DNA of 63,091 nt, taken from assembly GCA_944385365.1 (NCBI GenBank), contig CALWWW010000011.1:1-63091 (forward strand). The letters run 5' to 3'. Shown one piece after another: positions 15,565-24,401 of the stretch. The notes beneath the pieces were generated by a model. It saw only the letters and a program-made list of their open reading frames with translations. It made no database searches and was not told the DNA's origin. This DNA is from an uncultured Oscillospiraceae bacterium. Its GTDB lineage: Bacteria > Bacillota > Clostridia > Oscillospirales > Oscillospiraceae. Each line of letters starts with the position of its first letter. Position 1 is the stretch's first letter. A program made the translations under genes and the position numbers.

Positions 15565-18500
15565 ATGAACCCTCGTTTCCATAAATGGGCCCCGTCGCTG
15601 CGGCGGGCGGCGGCGCTGGCCGCTGCCACTGCCCTGCTGGTGGGCATGGTCCAAGCCGCAACTACCCTCGGGTACACCCTGCGTCAGGATTCCATTGAGC
15701 TTTCCGCCACGGCCACGCTGACCCACGGCCAGAGTACCGGCACCGCGTCCGGCGGCGGACAGCAGACGGAGAACATCCTTACATATACGCCCGATTCCAC
15801 CGTGCGGCCCGTGGTGGCTTTCGGCTCCACCCTCTATGGCCGCAGCGATGCCAACTATGTGGCCCAATATCTGGCAGGCCGGAATCTGACGCCGGTGGCC
15901 GCCGTCAACGGCGGATTCTTCTCCATGTCCACCGGCGTACCCATGGACCTGGTCCTCACCGAAGGCATTCTCCGCTCCAGCGGCGACAATCTGGCGGTGG
16001 GCTTCCGGGCCGACGGCTCCACCATCATGGGCGACCCCAAGCTGCAAGTCCAGGTGCTCTTCCCCAATGGCCGCAGCGGTGTCGCCAACTATAATAAGAC
16101 CGTCACCAAGGGCAACGGTCTGGTGGTCTACTCCCAGGACTTTGACACCAAGACCAAGAACACCCTGTCCTCTTATAATGTAGTGCTGGACACCGACAGC
16201 GCCACGCTGTCGCCGGGCCAGACCGTCACCGGCACCGTCACAGCCATTGTGGAGGATACGGCCTCCTGCACCATTCCCACCGGGGACATGGTGGTGTCCA
16301 TGGCCACCGAGTCCGACTATCAGTACACCCTGACCAACGACCTGGGCGGCCTGAAAGTGGGCGACACGGTGCAGATCAGCTGCACCATGGACAGCGCCTG
16401 GTCCGACGTGGTCTATGCCCTGGGCTGCGATGAGCCCCTGGTCCAGAATGGACAAGCCATGACCAGCTTTGTGCTCAACACCGCCAACAAGCGGGCGGCC
16501 CGTACCGCCGTAGGCGTCAAGGCCGACGGCACCCTGGTCCTCTACACCGTGGACGGAGCCCAGAGCGGCTATTCCGCCGGTATCACCCTGCCGGAGCTGG
16601 CCCAGCGCATGGTGGAACTGGGCTGTGTTACGGCGCTGAATCTTGACGGCGGCGGCTCCACCACCTATGTGGCCCAGTATCCAGGCAGCACAGCCATGAC
16701 CACCATCAACAAGCCTTCGGACGGGCAGCTGCGCCGCTGCGCCAACTTTATTTTCCTGGTCAAGGATACCCAGCCCGCCGGTGAGGCCGTCAATCTGCAC
16801 CTGTACCCCTGGGACGGCGTAGTATTGGCCGGCGGCCGTCTGGCCATGACCGTCAAGGCCACCGACAGCCGCTACACCGCCACCACCCTGCCGGAACTGG
16901 TGTCCTACAGCGCCACCGGCGGCACCATTGACGAGCGCGGCATCTTCACCGCCGGGGCCGAAGACACCACGGCCACCGTCACAGCCACCGGCGGCAACGC
17001 CTACGGCGCCCGGAATGTCCGGGTCATCACGTCCCCGTCGGCCATCACCGTGGAAAATGAGTCCACCGGCAAGGCCGTGACCTCCATTTCCGTGGCCGCC
17101 GGGCAAAGCCTTGATCTGACCGCCGCCGCCAAGCTGTACAACTACACCGTCACGGCCCAGGATGACTGTTATCAATGGACCGTCACCGACGGTCTGGGCG
17201 TCATCGACGGCAACGGCAAATTTACCGCCGCCGAGCTGACCACTGCAACCAGCGGCACCATCACCTGTACCGCCGGAGACACCAGCGCTTCCATCGCCGT
17301 CACTGTGGCCCCGCTGCCGCCGGAAGGCGCCGTACTGGAGGGTCTGGAACCGGGCTTTACGGCCTTCTCCTCCGGCACCGGTCTGAACCTGTCGTCCAAC
17401 AGCAGCCGTTCCTATGTTCGCTACGGCACCGGCAGTCTCCGGGCCTCCTATGACCTGTCCAAGGCCGACGCCGCCGCCAGCTCCAAAGCCCAGGTGACGG
17501 CCCAGCTCCAGGCCACCCTGCCCGCCAAGGCCGACCATGTGGGCCTGTGGATTTACGGCGACAACTCCGGCAACAGCTTCTCCCTGCGATTCACCGACGG
17601 CACCAACGAGTCCTCCCTGTGGGTGACCCAGCTGAATTTCACCGGCTGGAAGTATGTCACAGCGGCCATCCCCGCCGGGGCCACCTCCATTTCCGGCCTG
17701 GCCGTCACCGCCGGAGACGGGGCCACAACCATAGTGGGCACCGTCTATGTAGATCAGATTGTGGCCACCTCCGGCGAGATGGAGGACACCACGCCCCCGT
17801 CTCTGACCGCCTCCGTCAGCGGCACCACCCTGACGGTCTCCGCTTCCGAAAGCGGCAGCGGCGTGACCTCCGTCACCGTCTCCATTGACGGCAAGAGCAG
17901 CGTTGTGCCCCTCAGCGGCGGGCAGGCCACCGTGGCCCTGCCCACCGACGGGCAGGCCCATCAGGTCCGCATCACCGCCGCCGACCAGTTCGGCAACCTG
18001 AGTTCTCAGACCGTCAGCCAGAGCGGCACGCTGAACAATCCCTTCTCCGATCTGGACGGCCACTGGTCCGCCGACTTTGTGGCCTACTGCAACCGCCAGG
18101 GCATTCTGTCCGGCTCCACCGGGGCCGATGGAAAAATGATCTACCGGCCTGACGATTCCATGACGCGGCAGGAGTTCACCGTGGCATTGATTCGCTTCCT
18201 GGGCGTGGACAGCAGCCAGTACGCCGATACCACCCTGCCCTTTGCCGACAGCGGTTCCATTGCTTCCTGGGCCATGAACGACATGAAAGCCGCCTATGCC
18301 CTGGGGCTGGTCACCGGTTCTTCTTCCAATGGACAGCTGCTGGCCAATCCCACCTCCACCATCACCCGTCAGGAGGCCATGACCATTCTGGGCCGGACCC
18401 AGCCCATGGGCTACGGTCTCGATCCGCTGACCGCCTTCCCCGACAGCGGTCAGGTGGGCGGCTGGGCCAGGGATTACATCGCCGCCATGGTGACCAGAGG

Positions 18501-18588
18501 TATCATCTCCGGTTCCAACGGCAAGCTGGACCCCAACGGCACCGTCACCCGTGCCCAGGTGGCCAAGATGCTGTATAATCTCTATTGA
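15565..18588 (+). CDS. Exported phosphodiester glycosidase-domain protein with SLH anchor
   Basis: Large surface protein of 1007 residues. The signal peptide has a basic N-terminus and the core ALAAATALLVGMVQA (to about residue 33). A NAGPA/DUF2233 phosphodiester glycosidase domain covers about 80-395 (AAVNGGFF, LNLDGGGSTT). Two Ig-like (Big2-type) repeats lie at about 410-580, a sugar-binding-like beta domain at about 590-735, and another Ig-like domain at 740-815. Three S-layer homology repeats at about 825-1007 attach it to the cell-wall polymer. The start at 15565 was chosen because AGGAGG (15545-15550) lies upstream; an earlier ATG at 15535 precedes that site. It probably trims GlcNAc-1-phosphodiester or related glycans at the cell surface; the substrate is inferred. 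Confidence 0.9.
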   Translation: MNPRFHKWAPSLRRAAALAAATALLVGMVQAATTLGYTLRQDSIELSATATLTHGQSTGTASGGGQQTENILTYTPDSTVRPVVAFGSTLYGRSDANYVAQYLAGRNLTPVAAVNGGFFSMSTGVPMDLVLTEGILRSSGDNLAVGFRADGSTIMGDPKLQVQVLFPNGRSGVANYNKTVTKGNGLVVYSQDFDTKTKNTLSSYNVVLDTDSATLSPGQTVTGTVTAIVEDTASCTIPTGDMVVSMATESDYQYTLTNDLGGLKVGDTVQISCTMDSAWSDVVYALGCDEPLVQNGQAMTSFVLNTANKRAARTAVGVKADGTLVLYTVDGAQSGYSAGITLPELAQRMVELGCVTALNLDGGGSTTYVAQYPGSTAMTTINKPSDGQLRRCANFIFLVKDTQPAGEAVNLHLYPWDGVVLAGGRLAMTVKATDSRYTATTLPELVSYSATGGTIDERGIFTAGAEDTTATVTATGGNAYGARNVRVITSPSAITVENESTGKAVTSISVAAGQSLDLTAAAKLYNYTVTAQDDCYQWTVTDGLGVIDGNGKFTAAELTTATSGTITCTAGDTSASIAVTVAPLPPEGAVLEGLEPGFTAFSSGTGLNLSSNSSRSYVRYGTGSLRASYDLSKADAAASSKAQVTAQLQATLPAKADHVGLWIYGDNSGNSFSLRFTDGTNESSLWVTQLNFTGWKYVTAAIPAGATSISGLAVTAGDGATTIVGTVYVDQIVATSGEMEDTTPPSLTASVSGTTLTVSASESGSGVTSVTVSIDGKSSVVPLSGGQATVALPTDGQAHQVRITAADQFGNLSSQTVSQSGTLNNPFSDLDGHWSADFVAYCNRQGILSGSTGADGKMIYRPDDSMTRQEFTVALIRFLGVDSSQYADTTLPFADSGSIASWAMNDMKAAYALGLVTGSSSNGQLLANPTSTITRQEAMTILGRTQPMGYGLDPLTAFPDSGQVGGWARDYIAAMVTRGIISGSNGKLDPNGTVTRAQVAKMLYNLY

Positions 18589-18596
18589 ATGTGACA

Positions 18597-18630
18597 AAAC
18601 GGGAGCGCCGCAGACGCGGCGCTCCCGTTT
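18597..18630 (+). terminator. Terminator of the SLH protein gene
   Basis: Perfect 15 bp stem (18597-18611 with 18616-18630), loop AGAC, ending in CGTTT. Confidence 0.8.
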
Positions 18631-18651
18631 GACGTAGTGTGGCGGGAATGA

Positions 18652-18933
18652 GAAGTTCAGCAGGCACACCCATTTGATCTCGTAGGGCGGGACCTGCGTG
18701 TCCCGCCGTGCGGCAACCCCTGGCGGTTACTGGACAGCACTGGGGCGAATCCGCATCCACATCCGTAGGGCGCGGCATCCCTGACGCGCCCCTGGCACAA
18801 TCTGTCCGGGGCCGTCAAGGATGCCGGCCCCTACATTGTTGTTGGTCGATGGTGCAGACCAGCGGCGGGACACATAGGTCCCGCCCTACAAATGCAATTC
18901 AGGTCCCATACTGTACTTCGTATTACCGCCATA
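18652..18933. repeat. Composite REP array, copy A (four GTAG-footed hairpins)
   Basis: This non-coding stretch is a ~282 bp repeat nearly identical to 46194-46476. It holds four palindromic units each with GTAG (or CTAC) at the foot: forward units at 18682-18707 and 18765-18791, reverse units at 18808-18834 and 18864-18889, giving a forward-forward-reverse-reverse layout. The feet match those of the REP palindromes elsewhere in the window. Confidence 0.85.
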
Positions 18934-18938
18934 ACTGG

Positions 18939-18982
18939 CCAGCCGGGTGGACTGCAATATCCATTGCGGCCCGCCCGGCTGG
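18939..18982 (-). terminator. Terminator of the CYTH gene
   Basis: Stem CCAGCCGGG/CCCGGCTGG (18939-18947 with 18974-18982) with an inner GCAAT/ATTGC pair, immediately after the CYTH stop on the minus strand. No clear T tract. Confidence 0.6.
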
Positions 18983-18986
18983 TCGT

Positions 18987-19571
18987 TTACAGGCTTTTCG
19001 CCAAAGCGTTGGCACGGGCAAACTTGCTTGCCGTCAGTGCCGTCAAACCATAAGTGGATGCCACCGTATCGGCAAAGCGGCGGGTGGTCTCCTCGTCGCC
19101 CTCCTTATGCTCCACTTCGATCTCACACAGGGGCGCTTCCTTTCCGCCGCCCCGCAGGACGCCGTCATCCAGCGCCACCTCCGCCTGGGCCTTGCCCAGA
19201 GCCACCGTCAAACACCGGCGGGTAAACGATGCGCCGCAGACCTCCCGCAGATCGCGGCCGTCGGTCAGCTGCCGCAATTCCGCCGGAGCGCCCGCCGCCG
19301 TCAGCTGTTCCACTGCCGCCGCCGCGTCATCGCCCTGCCACTCCCATTCGCCTCTGGCTTCGCCGCTGCCCGGCGTCTTGAGGCAATAGACGGAGCGGCC
19401 GTTCTCCATGCGCTGCCGGAACGTCCAGCGCCGCGCCGCAAACGCATTCCGCGGCGTATCCAGATACCGGGTCTCCATGACAATCTGCCGCCAGCCGCCG
19501 GGATGCTCCCGCTCCGCCGCGTCCAATGTCGCCCGGTCCGCCGAAAATTTCCATTCCAGTTCCCGTCCCAT
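18987..19571 (-). CDS. CYTH domain protein
   Basis: Protein of 194 residues with the triphosphate-tunnel fold. The N-terminal ELEWKF corresponds to the ExExK metal/phosphate motif (with Trp inserted as ELEWK), and the later EIEVEHKEGD supplies acidic tunnel residues; TLDTP-like YLDTPRN and a basic RQRMENG follow. Members hydrolyse inorganic triphosphate or thiamine/nucleoside triphosphates. It is monocistronic; the substrate is not determinable. Confidence 0.86.
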   Translation of the reverse strand: MGRELEWKFSADRATLDAAEREHPGGWRQIVMETRYLDTPRNAFAARRWTFRQRMENGRSVYCLKTPGSGEARGEWEWQGDDAAAAVEQLTAAGAPAELRQLTDGRDLREVCGASFTRRCLTVALGKAQAEVALDDGVLRGGGKEAPLCEIEVEHKEGDEETTRRFADTVASTYGLTALTASKFARANALAKSL

Positions 19572-19669
19572 ACGTTCCTTCCTCTCTGTGGTATTGCTCC
19601 ACTATTGTACTACCCAATTCCCCCCATGGCAAGGGCCATTTCCCGACACGTTATTTTTCCAGTTTTTGT

Positions 19670-19675
19670 TATACT
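19670..19675 (+). promoter_or_regulatory. Possible -10 box for spoIIE
   Basis: TATACT 22 bp before the likely start. No good -35 box is visible at 17 bp; a TGTCGGG on the minus strand at about 19651-19657 weakly resembles the Spo0A box. Spo0A-dependent promoters often have atypical spacing, but support here is thin. Confidence 0.3.
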
Positions 19676-19696
19676 TTGAAAAAACACTATGGGGAG

Positions 19697-21688
19697 ATGG
19701 AGAACTTGAAAGAAACCCTCGCCGCCATTCGGTCCGTACCGGACCGGATGGCACCGCCCATGGCGGCGGTGCTGCGAAGCCGCGTCCTGGGGCTTTTGAT
19801 CCGCACCGTGGCCACCATGGGCCTGTCTCTGCTGCTGACGGGGGCCCGGCTGGGCAGCCAGGCCCTGCCCCTGGCCGTCTGCCTGACGGCGGCCGCCGGT
19901 TCGGCTTTGCAGTCCCTGGCCGCCATGCTGGGGGCCGTACTGGGCTATCTCTACTTTCAGGGTATGCCGCTGGGCCTGGAATATGCAGCCGCCGCCGGAT
20001 TGGTGTTTGCTGCTGTCTGCGTGGTAGGCTGTCTGCACCCGCCCCGCTGGTGCATAGCCGTTCTGGCCACATTGCTCACCGCCCTGGCCGGACTGCTGTT
20101 TCTGGCCCAAGCCCGGTTTTCACCGGCAGCGCTGATCTGGTACGGTCTGCGGCTGGCCCTGGTCTATCCTGTGACCCGCAGCTTTTCCAGGGCGCTGGCG
20201 GGCCGGACCGCGGACCGGCTCTGGCTGTTGGGCTGCACCCTCTGCGGGTGCGCTGCCGTGGAACTGACGGCAGGCATTACATTGGGACAGGTGGCCGCCG
20301 TGGCCCTGGGAGCGGCATCCTCCGGCACCGCGCCGGGGCTGGCCATCTGCGCCGCCGCTGGGCTGGCTGTGGATCTGTCCTCCCAGGCCACCGTAAGCCT
20401 GACAGCGCTGCTGTGCGCCGCCTCTCTGGTGACGCTGTGGCTTCCGGTGCGTATTCGGCCCCTGCGGGTCCTGCTGTTTTTTACGACTGTGGCTCTGGGG
20501 GTTCTGCTCACCGGCGGCGATATGCCCCAGCTGCTGCCGGCAGCCGGTCTGGGAGCCGCCGTCGGGCTGCTGGTTCCCCCTTCCCTGCTGCCCTTGGAAA
20601 GCCGCAGCCAGATGGTGGCCCACCGGCTGGAGCTGGCCGCCGCCGTGCTGGATGAAATCGGCCAATCTCTGGATAACCGCCGCCGCCGGGAACCGGTGGG
20701 GGCTTCCATGATTTTCGACCGGGCTTCCGATCAGGTCTGCGGCGGCTGCGTCCTCTGGGGCCAGTGCTGGCAGCAGCACAGCAGCGAGACGTACCACGCC
20801 CTTTGTGCCGTGGCCCAGCCCATGCTGGAACGGGGAACCGTCCAGCGGTCCGACTTCCCCCACAGCTTCACCGACCGGTGCTGCCGCCTGGACGGTCTCA
20901 TTGCCGCCATCAACCGGGGTTTGGACGACATGGTGTGCCGCCGTCAATACGACAGCCGCCTGCGGGAAAGCCGGGCGGTTCTGGTGCGGCAATACCGGTT
21001 TCTTCGGGACTACTTACTGCAAACGGCGTCGGAGGACCCGGCGGTCCGGGAACCGCTGCTCCGCTACCGGCCGGAACTGGGCGTGGCCGGGGCGGGCCGG
21101 GGCGGACAAGCCCTGTCCGGCGACCGGGGCGCCTGCTTCCGGACGCCGTCGGGGCTCTACTGTCTGCTGCTGTGCGATGGCATGGGCACCGGTCCCGAAG
21201 CCGCCGCCGAAAGCGCCGCCGCCATCCGGACCGTGGCGGGCCTGATTCGGGCCGGGGTCCATCCGTCGGCGGCGTTGGAAACCCTCAACGGCGCATATAT
21301 TCTCCGGGGGGACGGCTGTTTTTCCACGGTGGATTTGCTGGCCGTCAGTCTGGTGACCGGCGAAGGGACCCTCTATAAATGGGGCGCGGCCCCGTCCTAT
21401 CTGAAGCGGGGCGCCACCGTAAAACGCATCGGGACAGCCGCACCTCCGCCGGGCCTTGGGGTTGGAGAAGGCCACAAGGCGGCGGAGTATGGGCTGTCCC
21501 TGGGAGATGGAGCGCTGCTGGTGCTGCTCAGCGATGGAGCCGGTGGAGAATCGGCTGCACAGCAGATCGCCGCCTGGGGGGATGGAGACCCCAAGGTTCT
21601 GGCAGCTGCGCTGATCGGACAGTCAGCAGCGGATGGAGAGGATGACCGGACGGCTCTGGCAATCTGCCTGCGACCCGGTGCGGTCTGA
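19697..21688 (+). CDS. spoIIE: Stage II sporulation protein E (SpoIIE) homologue
   Basis: Membrane-bound PP2C-type serine phosphatase that dephosphorylates SpoIIAA and so activates sigma-F in the forespore. 663 residues here, compared with about 830 in Bacillus. About ten membrane segments span residues 30-320, then a regulatory segment with a Cys-rich CGGCVLWGQCW element. The C-terminal phosphatase (about 455-663) has the metal motif CDGMGTGPEAA and LLSDGAGG. The start is uncertain: ATG 19697 has GGGGAG immediately adjacent, and TTG 19706 is better spaced from it. It marks the organism as a spore former. Confidence 0.93.
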   Translation: MENLKETLAAIRSVPDRMAPPMAAVLRSRVLGLLIRTVATMGLSLLLTGARLGSQALPLAVCLTAAAGSALQSLAAMLGAVLGYLYFQGMPLGLEYAAAAGLVFAAVCVVGCLHPPRWCIAVLATLLTALAGLLFLAQARFSPAALIWYGLRLALVYPVTRSFSRALAGRTADRLWLLGCTLCGCAAVELTAGITLGQVAAVALGAASSGTAPGLAICAAAGLAVDLSSQATVSLTALLCAASLVTLWLPVRIRPLRVLLFFTTVALGVLLTGGDMPQLLPAAGLGAAVGLLVPPSLLPLESRSQMVAHRLELAAAVLDEIGQSLDNRRRREPVGASMIFDRASDQVCGGCVLWGQCWQQHSSETYHALCAVAQPMLERGTVQRSDFPHSFTDRCCRLDGLIAAINRGLDDMVCRRQYDSRLRESRAVLVRQYRFLRDYLLQTASEDPAVREPLLRYRPELGVAGAGRGGQALSGDRGACFRTPSGLYCLLLCDGMGTGPEAAAESAAAIRTVAGLIRAGVHPSAALETLNGAYILRGDGCFSTVDLLAVSLVTGEGTLYKWGAAPSYLKRGATVKRIGTAAPPPGLGVGEGHKAAEYGLSLGDGALLVLLSDGAGGESAAQQIAAWGDGDPKVLAAALIGQSAADGEDDRTALAICLRPGAV

Positions 21689-21774
21689 CCTTAGTGTACC
21701 ACGGCGGCGGCAACAGTTCTGTCGAAGTTCGTCGACCGGGAAATATTTCCCAATTTATACCATCCAAATTCCTG

Positions 21775-21811
21775 AAAAAGGACGTGCTGCGCAGCGCAGC
21801 ACGTCCTTTTT
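21775..21811. terminator. Bidirectional terminator
   Basis: 16 bp stem (21775-21790 with 21796-21811) with A5 on one side and T5 on the other, between convergent spoIIE and the diguanylate cyclase gene. Confidence 0.9.
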
Positions 21812-21824
21812 GATCGGCAGCAGC

Positions 21825-23072
21825 CTATCGAACCCGGTCGGGTGTTTCGGCTTTATGCTTGCTTTTCATGGCGTACATCTCCCGGTCGGCCCGTTCCAGA
21901 ACCTTCTCGAAGGACTCCCCTGCCTCCCACTGGGCCACGCCGTAGCTGAGGACCATGGGCAGTTCGATCTCCTTGGCCCGCTGGTCCAGGGTGGCGGTGA
22001 CCGACTTCATCCGCTGCCGGGCGTTGGGCAATCCCGCCCCCACAAAGGCCAGCAGAAATTCGTCGCCGCCATAGCGGCAGACCACATCCTTGTCCTGGCG
22101 GCAGCACTGGGCCAGAATCTCCGCCACCGTCCGCAGATAGCGGTCGCCCTCCTTGTGGCCCAGATTGTCGTTGACGTATTTCAGGCCGTCCAAATCCACC
22201 ATGCAAAGGCACATCCGCCGGTGGGCCTGGGACGCCTCCAGAATCCGCTGCTGACCCGTCAGCCGCGTCAGTACGCCGGTGAGTTCATCCACCTCAATGG
22301 TCTCCAGCAGGGCCTCCTCCTCCCTGGCCCGCCGGTCCAGGTCCTCCTGCATCATCACATTGCAGTCGCTCATATAGCTGAGCATACTGACACGGATGGC
22401 ATAGCGCAGGGCGAAGAGATAGCCCAAGGCAATATAAATACAGGAGCACAGGCTCCACAGCTTGGTGTGGAGCTCGTTGGATGTCTCCCCGATATTTTCA
22501 TACAGATAGGCCTGCATGGCCAGAAACACCAGCGCCAGCACCATACTGGCCGCCAGAAACCGCAGCTGATACCCGCCTGTCAGCAGGTAGCGCATGGATT
22601 GCCGTTTCCGCGCATCGGCATAGCGCCGAAACACAAAGTATCCCGACAAGAACCCCAACGGCACCGGCACCGGGGCCCAAAGGTCTCCGGAATGCACACT
22701 GTTATCAAAGGCATACAGGGGCTTTTGCAGGAGAATGGCCAGCAGAGACCGATAAAACAGCATGGCGCTGAGGCCGCAGATCACCGTCTCCAACGCCATA
22801 CCCGCAGCCAGCCAGCGGCGAATGTGCATCAGGTACCGCAGTTCCAGATAGAGCACCGGCAAGATAATCAGCCAGTTGCCCATAAGACCAGTTTTTGCCA
22901 TATTGCACAGGATGAACAGCGTACCGTTGATGGCCGCCGGAAGCAGGATATACCGCCGGGGCACCTGATTGATCTGCTCCCGGTCCAGGCTCACGGCCAG
23001 AATCGCCATACCCCTTTGGAACAGAAACAGGGTGAACAGATATCCCCCCAGGAGGAGCGCTTTTATGGTCAT
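21825..23072 (-). CDS. Membrane diguanylate cyclase, no I-site
   Basis: GGDEF protein of 415 residues predicted to make c-di-GMP from two GTP. The N-terminal half has about six membrane segments without a recognised sensor family. The catalytic domain (about 255-405) has DELTGVLTR, the metal Asp in MVDLDGLKYVND and an intact RYGGDEF near residue 335. The product-inhibition RxxD site five residues before GGDEF reads QDKD, so feedback inhibition may be lost. Its ATG overlaps the stop of the upstream cyclase by 4 nt, so the two are made together. Confidence 0.93.
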   Translation of the reverse strand: MTIKALLLGGYLFTLFLFQRGMAILAVSLDREQINQVPRRYILLPAAINGTLFILCNMAKTGLMGNWLIILPVLYLELRYLMHIRRWLAAGMALETVICGLSAMLFYRSLLAILLQKPLYAFDNSVHSGDLWAPVPVPLGFLSGYFVFRRYADARKRQSMRYLLTGGYQLRFLAASMVLALVFLAMQAYLYENIGETSNELHTKLWSLCSCIYIALGYLFALRYAIRVSMLSYMSDCNVMMQEDLDRRAREEEALLETIEVDELTGVLTRLTGQQRILEASQAHRRMCLCMVDLDGLKYVNDNLGHKEGDRYLRTVAEILAQCCRQDKDVVCRYGGDEFLLAFVGAGLPNARQRMKSVTATLDQRAKEIELPMVLSYGVAQWEAGESFEKVLERADREMYAMKSKHKAETPDRVR

Positions 23073-24253
23073 ACTGCGACCTCCTCAATCCGTTTCTTGT
23101 CGCTGTACATGCGTTGGTCGGCCAACGTCAGCAGGTCCTCCAAATCGTCCGCCTCGCCGCTCTCCACCACACCAGCGCCGAAGGCAAACTGATCCAGATC
23201 GCTGGCCATATGTTGGCGGATGACCTCCAGCCGCTTCTCGGCGTTCTCCTTGGAGCAGCCCAGCAGAATCAGAATAAATTCATCGCCGCCCAGCCGTGCC
23301 AGAATATCGGTGTCCCGGATTTGCTTCTGCACGCTGAGCGCAAATCGCTGCAAATAGGCGTCACCGGCGGCATGGCCCAGGGTGTCGTTGATCTTCTTGA
23401 GGCCGTTCAGGTCCAGATACACCAGGGAAAAGGGCGTCCGATAGCGTTTCAGCTGGGTCAATGCCTGTAGGACAAAGCCCCTGGACCGGGCGCCGGTCAG
23501 GTTGTCAAATTGAGCGTTGCTGCGCAGATTGTCCAACCGCTGATCGGACTCTATCAGCGACGCCGACAACATATAATAGCTGTTTTCCACGTGAAATTTC
23601 CGCAGAATCTCCGCCAGACTCAGCAGATAGCAGCTGATATAGATCAGGGCGATGAAACTGCTGCACAGCAGCACCGCCATATGGGGGTCCACCGGAAAGC
23701 GGAACTGGGACAACACCGCCTGCAAAAACAGGTAAACCAACGTCAGGTTGAGAAACCAGTAGAGATGGCGGAAATCCCGCTGTTCCTCCGGCTCAATGTG
23801 GAAGTCGATCTTGCTGTGCCTGAACAGAGACGCGCATTTGATGGCCGCTGTCAGCAGCATGGCCACCCCAATGGTGGTACTGAGCATAACGTCCTGGGCC
23901 ACCACCATATTGCTGTCCCATCCGACCAGAATCAGGGACAGCACCCCCATAACGGTCATATGGATACAGCCGAAGACGGCAAAGCGCATTCGGATTGAAT
24001 AGTTGAACATATTGCTGGGTGTGGGTATCACCCGCTCCTGAATCATACACAGCAGCAAAAACAAGAGATAAAAAATCGGCAGACGGAAAGGCGGCAGCAG
24101 CATAGCCAGCGCCGGCACGAAGGCCGGCAGCGTATAGCCCAGCCGCATACGCCAGGACAATGGTCCCAGGCCGTTTTTCCGCCAGATCAGCAGACGGATG
24201 TAACTTTCCGTCAGCACCGTAATCATCACCAACGACACCAATGCCAGGTCCAC
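23069..24253 (-). CDS. Membrane diguanylate cyclase with I-site
   Basis: GGDEF protein of 394 residues starting at GTG 24253, seven bases after AAAGGAGG; the longer ATG frame to 24361 has no such site and no signal. About seven membrane segments lie in residues 1-225, then a linker and a catalytic domain with DNLTGARSRGF, YLDLNGLKKIND and LARLGGDEF near residue 321. Unlike its downstream twin it retains the RDTD inhibition site. First gene of the two-gene cyclase operon. Confidence 0.92.
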   Translation of the reverse strand: MDLALVSLVMITVLTESYIRLLIWRKNGLGPLSWRMRLGYTLPAFVPALAMLLPPFRLPIFYLLFLLLCMIQERVIPTPSNMFNYSIRMRFAVFGCIHMTVMGVLSLILVGWDSNMVVAQDVMLSTTIGVAMLLTAAIKCASLFRHSKIDFHIEPEEQRDFRHLYWFLNLTLVYLFLQAVLSQFRFPVDPHMAVLLCSSFIALIYISCYLLSLAEILRKFHVENSYYMLSASLIESDQRLDNLRSNAQFDNLTGARSRGFVLQALTQLKRYRTPFSLVYLDLNGLKKINDTLGHAAGDAYLQRFALSVQKQIRDTDILARLGGDEFILILLGCSKENAEKRLEVIRQHMASDLDQFAFGAGVVESGEADDLEDLLTLADQRMYSDKKRIEEVAV

Positions 24254-24304
24254 AGCCGGTCTCCTCCTTTCCTGTCGGCTTGCCAGTGGTTTTGTGTCAG
24301 TGCA

Positions 24305-24334
24305 ATTATACCTATGCGGTTCATATCCTGTCAA
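24305..24334 (-). promoter_or_regulatory. Sigma-A promoter of the cyclase pair
   Basis: TTGACA (24329-24334) and TATAAT (24305-24310) on the minus strand with an 18 bp spacer. Confidence 0.8.
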
Positions 24335-24344
24335 GAACGTGTAA

Positions 24345-24373
24345 AAGCCCCTGCCGGACACCGACAGGGGCTT
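24345..24373 (-). terminator. Terminator after pnp
   Basis: Stem AAGCCCCTG/CAGGGGCTT (24345-24353 with 24365-24373) with an inner CGG/CCG pair, followed on the minus strand by TTAC. It lies between the pnp stop and the cyclase promoter. Confidence 0.75.
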
Positions 24374-24401
24374 CGATTACGTCAATCTCACTGGGCAGCG
24401 G

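Noticed and set aside
15541-18669. 1042-codon open frame antisense to the SLH protein
   Set aside because: GC-rich third positions leave the antisense frame open; the product is Gly/Gln/His low-complexity with no domain, and the plus-strand gene has signal peptide and SLH motifs.
18708-19679. 323-codon plus-strand frame over the REP array and CYTH gene
   Set aside because: Starts in repeat sequence and then lies antisense to the CYTH gene; Arg/Pro-rich, no motifs.
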